Assembly (NCBI GenBank): GCA_046348225.1
Contig: JAXMEQ010000013.1
Span: 9,783 to 73,782, forward strand
Direction: 5' to 3'
DNA length: 64,000 nucleotides
Source of the DNA: JAXMEQ01 sp046348225
GTDB taxonomy: Bacteria > Pseudomonadota > Gammaproteobacteria > Burkholderiales > Burkholderiaceae_C
Position numbers and translations under genes: made by a program. A model generated the notes under the pieces. That model was given only the letters and a program-made list of their open reading frames with translations, had not been told where the DNA came from and did not search any database. Shown here piece by piece: positions 41,270-50,243 of the stretch. The number at the start of each line of letters is the position of its first letter. The stretch's first letter is position 1.

Positions 41270-43816
41270 CTACCAGTCTTCCTTGACCGCCAGCACCGCG
41301 TCGCGCCCGGCCGCCGCACGACCGGCCAGCCACGCGGTGGCGGTACCGGCCACCACCACGGCCAGGCCCAGCGCCAGCAGGCGCAGCCAGGGCACGGCGA
41401 GGTCCATGGTCCAGTGAAAGCTCTGCGGGTTGACCACATGCACCAGCACCACGCTCACGGCCAGACCCAGGGCCAGGCCGGCCAGGCTGCCGATCAGCGT
41501 CCAGGCCATGCCCTCGCCCGCGACCACGGTGAGCACCTGGCGCCGCGTCAGGCCAAGGTGGGCCAGCAGGCCGAACTCCTTGCGGCGGGCCAGCACCTGG
41601 GCACTGAAGTTGGCCGCCACCCCGAACAGGCCGATCGCAATGGCCACCGCCTGCAGCCAGTACGTCACGGCAAAGCTGCGGTCGAAGATGCGCAACGAGA
41701 GGGCGCGGATCTCGCTGGCCGAGGCGAATTCCAGCAAGCCGTCAGCCCCCGATTCGCGGGCCACCGCGGTGATGGCGTCCTGCACCCGGGCCGCGTCGGC
41801 ATCGGGCGCCAGCCAGAGGGCCAGGTCGTTGACGCGCCGGTCGCCCGTCAGGCGCTCGAAGTCGGCCTGTGCGATGGTGATGGCGCCGCTCTGGCGGGCA
41901 TAGTCGCGCCACACACCTGCTACAAAAAACAGAGCGCCCTGCGCAGATCCGGTGCGGCTTTCGGGCATGAATGCCTGTGAAAGCAGAGCCAGATCGGTGC
42001 CCGGGCGGGCATCGTACAGGTCCACCATGGCCTCGCTCACATACACGCCCACCCGGCCGGCGGGCACGGGCAGGGGCTCACCCACCAGCGGCAGCGCCGC
42101 CAGCGGGTTGTCCAGTGCCCGCGCGATCAGTGTGACAGGCGGGCGCGCCGGGTCCAGCAGCAGCGGCTGGGTGCGCAGGGTGCCCACGCGCGCCACGCCC
42201 GGCAGCTGCGCCACCCGCTGCACGAAGGTGGGCTCCAGCCAGGCGCCATCGCCCCCCGCGGCGGCCGTACGCACGTACAGGCCGGCGGGCAGCACCACAT
42301 CCAGCCACTGCGTCACGCTGTCGCGGAAGCTGGCCACCATCACCGTCAGCGCCACCGCCAGGCTCAGCGATGCGACCACCCCGCTCACGGCCACGGCCGC
42401 GCTTTCGCGTACCCGGCGCGCGCGCTCCACCGCCAGCAGCGGCAGCGCGCGCTGCGCCACCCAGGGCGCCAGCTGGTCGTACAGCAGCGTCACGGCCCAG
42501 GGCAGCGCGGTGATGCCGCCCACCAGCAGCAGCGCCACCGCGCCATAGGCCGCCAGCGGCAGGCCCGCCACGGGCGGCAACAGGGCCAGCAGGCCACCTG
42601 CCACCACCAGCACGCCACTGAGCCAGTGGCTGCGGCCACGCCGTGTGGCAAGCCCCAGGCCCTTGAGCGCCTGCGCCAGCGGCAGCTGCTGCACGGCACG
42701 GGCCGGCCACCAGCCGCCCGCCAGCGCGGCGAGCAGGCCCAGGCCGCCGTAGACGAGGGCGGCGCCGGCGTCCCACTGCAGCGCCGGCACCGCACCCGGA
42801 AAGTAGCCGCCACCCAGGTCGCCGCCCAACAGGCGCAGCGCCAGCGCTGCCAGTGCCGTACCCAGTGCCACGCCCAGCACGCTGCCCAGCGCGCCCAGCA
42901 GGGCCGACTCCACCAGGACCAGGCGCAGACGCTGGCGCGCGGTCAGGCCCAGCACGCCCAGCAGGGCGAACTGGCGGGCCCGCCGCGCCACGCTGAGCGA
43001 CAGCACCGAAAACACCAGAAACGCGCCGGTGAACAGCGCCACCAGCGCCAGCACCGTGAGGTTGACGCGGTAGGCGCGCGACAGGTTGCTCACCCGCTGC
43101 GCTGCGTCCCCCGGCAGGCTGGCGGCCACATCACCCGGCAGCGCCAGGGCGCGCACCACGGCTTCACGGTCCGCACCCGGCGCGAGCCGGATGTCGATGC
43201 GCGACAGCTGCCCGCCGCGACCGAACAGGTCTTGCGCGGCGCCGATGTCCATCACCGCGAGCGGGCCGCCGCCAGCACTGACAGTGCCGCCGCGCTGCAG
43301 GGCGCGCAACTGCTGGCCCACCTGCAGTGGCACGGGCGCGTCGGACGCTGCGCCTGCCAGCAAGGCCTGCGCGGCCGGGTTCAGGAACATGGTGCCGGGC
43401 GCGAACAGCGCAAAGCGGTCGGCGTCGGCGTGCGGCACCGGCATCAGCGCCGGCGCCACCGCGGCAATGACCAGTGCATCCACCCCCAGCACACGCACCG
43501 CCTTGCGGCTGCCGTCCGGGGTGCGCAGCAGCGTCTGTACTTCCAGCACCGGGCTGGCCAGCGCCACGCCGGGGTGGGCCGCTACCCGCGCGAACAGGGC
43601 TTCGTCAAAACCGCCACGCACCGCGCGCAGCTCGGCGTCGGGCTGGCCGTTGACCGAGCGAACGGCGCTGGAAAACTCGCTCAGGGCCGAGGCGTTGATC
43701 AGGTGCACGGCGAAGGCCAGCGCCACGCCCAGCATGACTGCCACCACGGCTGCGGCGTTGCGCCAGGGGTGCTGGCGAAGCTCCTGCCAGGAAAAGGTGG
43801 CCAGCAGCGCAGTCAT
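41270..43816 (-). CDS. FtsX/MacB-type ABC transporter permease
   Basis: 848 residues with two FtsX-like modules. Helices near 20-40, 265-290, 310-335 and 360-385, and again near 430-490 and 730-830, flank two large periplasmic parts. This ten-helix form is typical of lipoprotein or lipid-handling transporters. Its likely ATPase (50244-50888) is 6.4 kb away. Dispersed repeat copy E codes for residues about 617-633 in the second periplasmic part. Starts 6 bp after the SDR gene. Confidence 0.85.
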   Translation of the reverse strand: MTALLATFSWQELRQHPWRNAAAVVAVMLGVALAFAVHLINASALSEFSSAVRSVNGQPDAELRAVRGGFDEALFARVAAHPGVALASPVLEVQTLLRTPDGSRKAVRVLGVDALVIAAVAPALMPVPHADADRFALFAPGTMFLNPAAQALLAGAASDAPVPLQVGQQLRALQRGGTVSAGGGPLAVMDIGAAQDLFGRGGQLSRIDIRLAPGADREAVVRALALPGDVAASLPGDAAQRVSNLSRAYRVNLTVLALVALFTGAFLVFSVLSLSVARRARQFALLGVLGLTARQRLRLVLVESALLGALGSVLGVALGTALAALALRLLGGDLGGGYFPGAVPALQWDAGAALVYGGLGLLAALAGGWWPARAVQQLPLAQALKGLGLATRRGRSHWLSGVLVVAGGLLALLPPVAGLPLAAYGAVALLLVGGITALPWAVTLLYDQLAPWVAQRALPLLAVERARRVRESAAVAVSGVVASLSLAVALTVMVASFRDSVTQWLDVVLPAGLYVRTAAAGGDGAWLEPTFVQRVAQLPGVARVGTLRTQPLLLDPARPPVTLIARALDNPLAALPLVGEPLPVPAGRVGVYVSEAMVDLYDARPGTDLALLSQAFMPESRTGSAQGALFFVAGVWRDYARQSGAITIAQADFERLTGDRRVNDLALWLAPDADAARVQDAITAVARESGADGLLEFASASEIRALSLRIFDRSFAVTYWLQAVAIAIGLFGVAANFSAQVLARRKEFGLLAHLGLTRRQVLTVVAGEGMAWTLIGSLAGLALGLAVSVVLVHVVNPQSFHWTMDLAVPWLRLLALGLAVVVAGTATAWLAGRAAAGRDAVLAVKEDW
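41919..41966 (+). repeat. 48-bp dispersed repeat, copy E (in permease gene, antisense)
   Basis: Plus-strand reading: GCTACAAAAAACAGAGC, GCCCTGCGCAG, 7 nt, GCGGC, TTTCGGGC. The host gene translates it as PESRTGSAQGALFFVA, in a periplasmic loop. It lines up residue for residue with copies D and F. Confidence 0.78.
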
Positions 43817-43821
43817 GCGGC

Positions 43822-44547
43822 CTACCAGGGCAACGCGGTGCCGTCGTAGCTGCGGAACTGTCCGCTGTCGGCAGGTGTCAGCGTGTCCAGCACGGCCAGC
43901 ATCTCGCGCGCCGCCTGCGCGGGTGCCCGGCCGATCTCCGCACCGCGAAACGGCGCCGACAGTGCCGTGCTGACGGTGCCCGGATGCAGCGCCACCAGCA
44001 CCGCAGCGGGCTGCGTGCGCCGGAGTTCAATGGCGGCAGTCTTCACCAGCATGTTCAGCGCCGCCTTGGATGCGCGGTAGCTGTACCAGCCACCCAGGCG
44101 GTTGTCGCCAATGCTGCCCACCTTGGCCGACAGCAGCGCCATCACGCTGCGCTGCGGCGCCAGCAGCGGGCTGAAGTGGCGCAGCAGCAGCGCCGGCCCG
44201 AAGGTGTTGGCCTGGAAGGTGGCCAGCAGCTGCGCCTGGTGCAGGTCGCCCAGCTTCTTCTCGGGCATGAAGCCCGGCCCGTGCAGCAACCCGGCTGCGT
44301 TGATGATCAGGTGGTACGGCCCCTGGCCCGCGAGCTGCGCCGCGGCCCGGGCAACGCTCGGCTCGTCGCTGAAATCCAGCGCGGGCACCGAGCGCCGGTG
44401 TACGCCCAGGGCAAGGCCGCAGCCCGGGTCGGCCTGCAGCTGCGCCAGCAGCGCCGCGCCAATGCCGCCAGACGCGCCCACCACCAGCGCGCGCCAGCCC
44501 GCCGGCAGGGACTGCAAGGGTGCGGCAGAAGGGTTGGCGGCGTCCAT
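43822..44547 (-). CDS. Short-chain dehydrogenase/reductase
   Basis: 241 residues. Nucleotide-binding ALVVGASGGIGAALL, NAAG-type LIINAAGLLHG, and the catalytic YSYRASKAALN (Tyr and Lys). It resembles CsgA/YciK-like SDRs; substrate not known. Stop lies 5 bp before the permease ATG, so the two are probably co-transcribed. Divergent from the threonine dehydratase-like gene. Confidence 0.88.
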   Translation of the reverse strand: MDAANPSAAPLQSLPAGWRALVVGASGGIGAALLAQLQADPGCGLALGVHRRSVPALDFSDEPSVARAAAQLAGQGPYHLIINAAGLLHGPGFMPEKKLGDLHQAQLLATFQANTFGPALLLRHFSPLLAPQRSVMALLSAKVGSIGDNRLGGWYSYRASKAALNMLVKTAAIELRRTQPAAVLVALHPGTVSTALSAPFRGAEIGRAPAQAAREMLAVLDTLTPADSGQFRSYDGTALPW

Positions 44548-44628
44548 GGCAGTCAGTCTAGTGGCTCAGCGCGCCGTGCGAGGGCGCGCGATGACATGGC
44601 CCCTGTGCACGACCTGAAATAATGGCCC

Positions 44629-45606
44629 ATGCCTCTTGACGCCCTGCCTTCCTACGATGACGTGGTGGCCGCGGCTGGCCGGCTGGCCGGCCATGCCCAC
44701 CGTACCCCTGTGCTGCGTTCGGCCACGGCCGATGCCCGGCTGGCTGCGCAGCTGTTCTTCAAGTGCGAGAACTTCCAGCGCATGGGCGCCTTCAAGTTCC
44801 GCGGCGCCTTCAACGCCCTGAGCCGTTTCACCCCGGCGCAGAAAGAGGCCGGCGTGGTGACGTTTTCTTCCGGCAATCATGCGCAGGCGATCGCGCTGTC
44901 GGCGCGCCTGCTGGGCATTCCGGCGGCCATCCTGATGCCGCTGGACGCGCCGCAGGCCAAGGTGGACGCCACACGCGGCTACCTGGGCGACGGCGGCGAG
45001 GTGATCCTGTACGACCGTTACACGCAGGACCGAGAGGCACTGACCGCCGCGCTGGCAGCCAGTCGCGGCATGACACCCATCCCCCCCTATGACCACCCCG
45101 ACGTGATCGCCGGCCAGGGCACGGCCGCGCGCGAACTGCTGGACGAGGTGGGGCCGCTCGATGTGCTCTATGTGTGCCTGGGCGGTGGCGGGCTGCTCAG
45201 CGGCTGCGCACTGGCGGCGCGTGCCCTGGCGCCGCAGTGCAAGGTGATCGGTGTGGAGCCGGAGGCCGGCAACGACGGGCAGCAGGCCTTTCGCAGCGGT
45301 GCGATCGTGCACATTGCCACGCCGCGCACCATTGCCGACGGCGCCCAGACGCAGCACCTGGGGCAGTACACCTTTGAAGTGATCCGCCGCCATGTGGACG
45401 ACATCGTCACGGTGCGCGACGACCAGCTGGTCGATGCCATGCGCTTTTATGCCCAGCGCATGAAGCTCGTGGTCGAGCCCACCGGGTGCCTGAGCCTGGC
45501 CGCAGCGTTCGAGGCCGGCGACGCCCTGCGCGGCCAGCGCGTGGGCATTGTTGTCAGTGGCGGCAATGTGGACCTGGCGCGCTACGCGCAGCTGCTGGCG
45601 CCATGA
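44629..45606 (+). CDS. Threonine/serine dehydratase-like PLP enzyme
   Basis: 325 residues, fold type II. Cofactor lysine in MGAFKFRGAFNAL, VTFSSGNHAQAIAL, and phosphate loop CLGGGGLLSGCAL. No C-terminal regulatory domain, so it is closer to catabolic threonine dehydratase, serine racemase or threo-3-hydroxyaspartate ammonia-lyase than to biosynthetic IlvA. Overlaps the next gene by 4 bp. Confidence 0.88.
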   Translation: MPLDALPSYDDVVAAAGRLAGHAHRTPVLRSATADARLAAQLFFKCENFQRMGAFKFRGAFNALSRFTPAQKEAGVVTFSSGNHAQAIALSARLLGIPAAILMPLDAPQAKVDATRGYLGDGGEVILYDRYTQDREALTAALAASRGMTPIPPYDHPDVIAGQGTAARELLDEVGPLDVLYVCLGGGGLLSGCALAARALAPQCKVIGVEPEAGNDGQQAFRSGAIVHIATPRTIADGAQTQHLGQYTFEVIRRHVDDIVTVRDDQLVDAMRFYAQRMKLVVEPTGCLSLAAAFEAGDALRGQRVGIVVSGGNVDLARYAQLLAP

Positions 45607-46358
45607 GCCTGGTGCCGGAAGACATCGAAGCCATCGAGCGCGCAACCTTTGACGCCGTGCCGCCCGAGTCACTGCACGCGTGCGGCCCGTGGCTGGTGGC
45701 GATCGACCGCGGCACGGTGGGCCGTGCCCGCAGTGCCGTGCCGCTGCGCCATGCACAGCCCGCGCCGGATGCGCTGGACGCCATCGAAGCGGTCTATGCG
45801 GCCCATGGTCTGGGCGCCATGTTGCGTGTGCCGGCTGCGGGCGAGTACGACGCCTTGCGCGCCACAGCTCTGGGGCGGGGCTACACCATGGGCAAACCCA
45901 CCAGCACCTTCACGGGTTCGACGACGGCCATGGCCGCGCTGGCCGACGGCGCGCAGGCAGACCTGCTGGCGGTGCCTGACGACGGCTGGCGTGCCGTGTT
46001 TCTGGGCGAGGGCTTTGACCCGGTGGACGGGGCCAGTCGGGTGCAGATCGTGGCGCGAGCCCGGCACGCGGTGTTTGCCCGCGTGCAGGTGAAGGGCGAA
46101 ACCGTGGCCGCCGGCATGGGCAGCTTCAGCCAGGGCTGGGCCAGCGTGCATGGCATGCGCACGCTGGCGCCGTACCGAGGCCAGGGGCTGGCCCGCCAGA
46201 TACTGTCCGCGCTGGGGCGGGAAGCACGGCGCCGTGGGTTTGAGCGCGCCTTCCTGCAGGTGGAGGCGGCCAACACCGGTGCCCGCGCGCTGTACCGGCG
46301 TGCCGGCTTCCAGCCCGCCTGGGACTACGCGTACTGGACCGGGCCCGGGCTGCCCTAA
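45603..46358 (+). CDS. GNAT-family N-acetyltransferase
   Basis: 251 residues. The acetyl-CoA site is in the C-terminal half: VHGMRTLAPYRGQGLARQIL, followed by FERAFLQVEAANTGARALYRRAGF. The N-terminal half is a less conserved second GNAT-like lobe. Substrate unknown. The ATG at 45603 overlaps the dehydratase stop (ATGA), so the two are translationally coupled. Confidence 0.87.
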   Translation: MSLVPEDIEAIERATFDAVPPESLHACGPWLVAIDRGTVGRARSAVPLRHAQPAPDALDAIEAVYAAHGLGAMLRVPAAGEYDALRATALGRGYTMGKPTSTFTGSTTAMAALADGAQADLLAVPDDGWRAVFLGEGFDPVDGASRVQIVARARHAVFARVQVKGETVAAGMGSFSQGWASVHGMRTLAPYRGQGLARQILSALGREARRRGFERAFLQVEAANTGARALYRRAGFQPAWDYAYWTGPGLP

Positions 46359-46400
46359 GGTGCTATTCACGCCGCGCGAGGGACTGCCTACCCTCGCCGG

Positions 46401-48956
46401 ATGCTGAAGAAAATCGTAGTGATCTGTGCAGTGGCTGGCGCGACGGTGCTGGCGGGTTGTGGCGGCGGTGGCAGTGACGATGCCGCCGTGCCGCCAGATA
46501 CGGTGTTCCGTGTCGGCGGCTGGGTGGCGGGCCTGTCGGGCACGCTGGTGCTGCGCGATACCCGCAGCGGCGAACAGGCTGCCGTGGTCCGCGACGGCCA
46601 GTACGCGGTGGGCAATCTGCGCGCAGGAACCGAATACGACGTGGTGGTGCAGACGCCGCCTGTGGGCCAGACCTGCACTGTGCGCAATGGCCGCGGCACC
46701 GTCAGCGCCAGTGTGAACAATGTGGAAGTGGTGTGCCGTACCGACATGTACGCAGTGGGCGGCCGCATCGAAGGCCTCGCCGGGCGGCTGGTGCTGGGCA
46801 CGGCCGACGGCCGCACGCTGAGCCTGGCCGCCGACGGGCCATTTGCATTCGAGTATGCGCACGGGCAGGCTTATGAAGTGCAGTTGCGCGAGGTACCCGC
46901 CGGCCAGATCTGTGTGCTCACCAACCCCACGGGTACCGCGTTGGGCACCGTGGACAACATGGTCCTGAGCTGCAGTGTTTGGCAGGTCCGGCTGTCGGGC
47001 GAGGCCAGCGGCATTACCGGGCCGGTGACGTTGCGCAATGGCAGCACCGACACGGTGGTGGTGACTGCCAACGGCCGCTTCACCTTTGCGGCCCTGCTGA
47101 ACCATGGCAGCACCTACGACGTGACGGTAGCGGCTGCGCCCGCGGGCCAGAGCTGTACCGTGACGGGCGGGCGCGGCACCATCAGCATGGTTGGCACCGC
47201 GCTGACACTCACCTGCACCAGGCTGCAGGTGGAAGCGCCGCCACCGCCCATCCCGGCCACCCCCACCGGCCTGACGCTGACCTATGCCGCCAAGTCGCTG
47301 CAGTTCGCCTGGAGCGCCACGGCCGACGCCACCCGCTACCAGCTCTATGAAGACCCCGACGGTGCCGGGCCGCAGGCGCTGGCGGCGTTGGGCAGCACCG
47401 TCGTCACGACCAGTACCTCGTACGCGATACCGGTGCTGCTGCACCGCAAGCTCAATGCGCGCTATGCCGTGCAGGCCTGCAATGTGTCGGGCTGTGGCAG
47501 TGTGTCGGCCACTGTCACGCCCGACCTGTCGCGCGCCATTGGCTACTTCAAGGCGTCCAACCCCGGGGCCAACCACCGCTTTGGCGACGTGGGCGGTGTG
47601 GCGCTGTCAGCGGACGGCAGCACGCTGGCCGTGGGCGCTTATGGCGAGGCCAGCAACGGCAGCAGCCCGGCCGACAGCAGCGCGGCGGACGCGGGCGCCG
47701 TGTACATCTTCACCCGCACCGCCACCGGCTGGGCCCAGCAGGCCTATCTGAAGGCGCCGGTGCCCGAGGCGAGTGATTTCTTTGGCAAGACCCTGGCCCT
47801 GTCGGCCGATGGCAACACGCTGGCCATCGGCATGGACGGTGAAGACGGCAACTACACCGGCACCTTTGCCGTGACCCCGGCGCACAACAACGGCTCGGGC
47901 GACTCCGGCGCGGTGTTTGTCTACACCCGCAGTGGCAGCGCCTGGGCGCAGCAGGCCTACATCAAGGCCGCCAATGCCGACGCGGGCGACCTGTTCGGCT
48001 TCTCGGTAGCGCTTTCGTCCGACGGCAACACGCTGGCGGTAGGTGCCTACCTGGAAGACGGCAACGCCACCACCATCAACGGCGATGCCAGCAACAACAG
48101 TGCAGGCGATGCGGGGGCGGTGTATGTGTTCACGCGCAGCGGCACGGTGTGGACGCAGCAGGCCTATGTGAAGGCGCAGAACGCCGAAGCCGGCGACTGG
48201 TTCGGGCTGGCGCTGGCGCTGTCAGCCGACGGCAACACGCTGGCCGCGAGCGCCTTCTCCGAGGCTGGCAACGGCAGCAGCCCGGCCGACAACAGCGTGA
48301 CCGGTGCTGGCGCCGTCTATGTGTTTGTGCGCACGGGCAGTACCTGGACGCAGCAGGCCTACTTGAAGTCCAGCAACCCCGAGGCCAGCGACGCGATGGG
48401 TTCGTCACTGGCCTTGTCCAGCGACGGCAATACCCTCGTGGCTGGCGCCCAGGGCGACGACAGCAACCACACCGGCACCTACGCCGTGACACCGGCCGAC
48501 AACAACCTGGCCAACAACGCCGGCGCGGCCTATGTTTTCACCCGCACGGGCGCCGCCTGGAGCCAGCAGGCCTACCTGAAGCCAGCCAACACCGGCGCGA
48601 CGCAACGCTTCGGCAACCGCACCGTGATCGCGGGCGACGGCGACACCATTGTGGTCGGTGCCTACCGCGAGAGCAGTGCCTCCAGCGGCCTGGCCGGCAA
48701 CCCTGCCGACGCCAGCGCGCTCGACACCGGCGCCGCCTATGTGTTCACCCGCAGCGGCAGCACCTGGACGCAGCAGGCCTACCTGAAGGCGCCCAACGCA
48801 CAGATCAACGACCGCTTCGCGCTCGGCCTGGCACTGGCACGCGACGGCAACACCCTGGCGATCGCGGCGCCTGCCGAAGACAGCAACGCCACCGGCATCG
48901 GCGGCAACCAGGTCGACAACAGCAGCAGCAATGCGGGGGCGGTGTACTTGTACTAG
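46401..48956 (+). CDS. Large lipoprotein: three Cys-repeat domains, FN3-like domain, seven-bladed FG-GAP propeller
   Basis: 851 residues. Lipobox LAGC with lipidated C20 and a GGGGS spacer. Residues about 36-275 hold three tandem repeats of about 80 residues, each ending in a Cys pair (QTCTV...VVC, QICVL...LSC, QSCTV...LTC), probably one disulfide per repeat. Then a fibronectin-III-like domain (about 285-380) and seven repeats of about 60-70 residues built as A[YF][LIV]K-x7-FG, ALSADGNTLAVGA, AGAVYVFTR, the FG-GAP/integrin propeller pattern. Surface-exposed outer-membrane lipoprotein by signal; function unknown. The repeats are visible at DNA level with near-identical ACGCAGCAGGCCTA stretches. 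Confidence 0.85.
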   Translation: MLKKIVVICAVAGATVLAGCGGGGSDDAAVPPDTVFRVGGWVAGLSGTLVLRDTRSGEQAAVVRDGQYAVGNLRAGTEYDVVVQTPPVGQTCTVRNGRGTVSASVNNVEVVCRTDMYAVGGRIEGLAGRLVLGTADGRTLSLAADGPFAFEYAHGQAYEVQLREVPAGQICVLTNPTGTALGTVDNMVLSCSVWQVRLSGEASGITGPVTLRNGSTDTVVVTANGRFTFAALLNHGSTYDVTVAAAPAGQSCTVTGGRGTISMVGTALTLTCTRLQVEAPPPPIPATPTGLTLTYAAKSLQFAWSATADATRYQLYEDPDGAGPQALAALGSTVVTTSTSYAIPVLLHRKLNARYAVQACNVSGCGSVSATVTPDLSRAIGYFKASNPGANHRFGDVGGVALSADGSTLAVGAYGEASNGSSPADSSAADAGAVYIFTRTATGWAQQAYLKAPVPEASDFFGKTLALSADGNTLAIGMDGEDGNYTGTFAVTPAHNNGSGDSGAVFVYTRSGSAWAQQAYIKAANADAGDLFGFSVALSSDGNTLAVGAYLEDGNATTINGDASNNSAGDAGAVYVFTRSGTVWTQQAYVKAQNAEAGDWFGLALALSADGNTLAASAFSEAGNGSSPADNSVTGAGAVYVFVRTGSTWTQQAYLKSSNPEASDAMGSSLALSSDGNTLVAGAQGDDSNHTGTYAVTPADNNLANNAGAAYVFTRTGAAWSQQAYLKPANTGATQRFGNRTVIAGDGDTIVVGAYRESSASSGLAGNPADASALDTGAAYVFTRSGSTWTQQAYLKAPNAQINDRFALGLALARDGNTLAIAAPAEDSNATGIGGNQVDNSSSNAGAVYLY

Positions 48957-48998
48957 GGTTGCGTGTCAGCGAGCGAGCCCAGGCTGAATGGGGCGGAG

Positions 48999-50183
48999 TC
49001 ATTCGCCCGCCCTGCCTTGGTGCGCCTGCAGCCCTGCGACCTCTACACCGTCGCGCACATAGCACTCACTGCCGCCATACACCAGCATTTGCCGTTGCAC
49101 GCGCGGGCCCAGCAGGGCGGCCGTGCTGCGCAGGGATCTGAAGAACTCGGCTTGCACGGTCTGGCCAGATTTCACTTCCACCAGGCCCAGCGCCCCTGGG
49201 GGCATGCCGTTTTCGACCAGCAGGTCCACCTCCACGCCATTGCTGTCGCGCCAGAAATGCAGCTGGGCGCGCTCGCCATGGTGCAGGGCGTGCTTGACGA
49301 ACTCCATGACCACGAGGTTTTCGAACAGGGCGCCGCGCAGCGGATGCGTGGGCAACTGCAACGCGTCGGTGATACCCATGAGCCAGGCCGCCAGCCCCAC
49401 GTCATAGAAGTAGAGCTTGGGTGACTTGGTCAGGCGTTTGCCAAGGTTGGCAAACCAGGGCGGCAGCAGGTACACGATGTATGACGCCTGCAGCAGCGTC
49501 ATCCATTGCCGCGCGGTGGGATCAGAGACGCCCGCGTCAGAGGCCAGGCTGTGAAGGTTCAGCAACTGGCCGGTGCGGCCTGCCGCCAGCCGCACAAACC
49601 GGCGAAACTCATCGAGGTGGCGCAATGCAATCAGGGCGCGCATGTCGCGCTCGACATAGGTCTCGAAGTAGTCACCCAGAGCCGTGTACGGCGATAAGCC
49701 TTGTGCATGGATGCGGGGGTAGCCGCCCGCGTGCAGCAGGCGGTCGGTCGGCGTGGGCAGGCCCGCCTCGCGAAGCTCATTGACCGACAGCGGCAGCAAC
49801 TGCAGCAAGGCGGTGCGGCCCGCCAGCGACTGGGTGATGGCGGCCATCAGTTCGAACTGGTGACTTCCCGTCAGGATGAACTGGCCAGGCATCTGCTTTT
49901 CGTCCACGCGCACCTGCACCCATGACAGCAGCTCAGGCACGCGCTGGATTTCGTCGATGACCGCGCCGTCCGGGAATTGGCCCAAAAAGCCCTTGGGGTC
50001 GCTCCTGGCAAAGTCCCGCGTGTCGGGCTGCTCCAGGTTGGCATAGGGCTTGGCTGCAAATGCCAGCTTGCACAGGGTGGTCTTGCCGGCTTGCCGCGGC
50101 CCGGTGACCGTGACCACCGGATACTGATTCGCACGCGCCCGCAGCACCGGCAGCAGGTGGCGGGCAATGGGTGGAGTCGTCAT
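48999..50183 (-). CDS. AAA ATPase with DUF4143 domain
   Basis: 394 residues. Walker A VTGPRQAGKTTLC, Walker B GAVIDEIQRVP, sensor LTGSHQFELM, then a winged-helix part and a C-terminal PD-(D/E)xK-like DUF4143 domain (LFENLVVMEFVKHA, RDSNGVEVDLLVE, GLVEVKSG). The family is patchy, often transferred, and biologically unassigned. It lies alone, convergent with the lipoprotein gene and behind a very AT-rich 41-bp palindrome. Confidence 0.88.
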   Translation of the reverse strand: MTTPPIARHLLPVLRARANQYPVVTVTGPRQAGKTTLCKLAFAAKPYANLEQPDTRDFARSDPKGFLGQFPDGAVIDEIQRVPELLSWVQVRVDEKQMPGQFILTGSHQFELMAAITQSLAGRTALLQLLPLSVNELREAGLPTPTDRLLHAGGYPRIHAQGLSPYTALGDYFETYVERDMRALIALRHLDEFRRFVRLAAGRTGQLLNLHSLASDAGVSDPTARQWMTLLQASYIVYLLPPWFANLGKRLTKSPKLYFYDVGLAAWLMGITDALQLPTHPLRGALFENLVVMEFVKHALHHGERAQLHFWRDSNGVEVDLLVENGMPPGALGLVEVKSGQTVQAEFFRSLRSTAALLGPRVQRQMLVYGGSECYVRDGVEVAGLQAHQGRAGE

Positions 50184-50187
50184 GCTA

Positions 50188-50228
50188 GATTATGCAAAAA
50201 TAAAGTTGAATTTTATATTTACATAATC
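50188..50228. promoter_or_regulatory. AT-rich 41-bp near-palindrome upstream of the DUF4143 ATPase gene
   Basis: Two 18-bp arms (50188-50205 and 50211-50228) pair at 15 of 18 positions around TTGAA, with outer ends GATTATG/CATAATC perfect. It is over 80% A+T in GC-rich surroundings and ends 5 bp before the ATPase start codon. Probably its promoter/operator; a cruciform or RNA hairpin is also possible. Confidence 0.6.
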
Positions 50229-50243
50229 CAGAAAGCAATGTGC

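Noticed and set aside
47560..48800. Possible CRISPR or minisatellite from regularly spaced similar 20-30 bp stretches
   Set aside because: The spacing follows the FG-GAP protein repeats, the frame stays open, and the units diverge at third positions.
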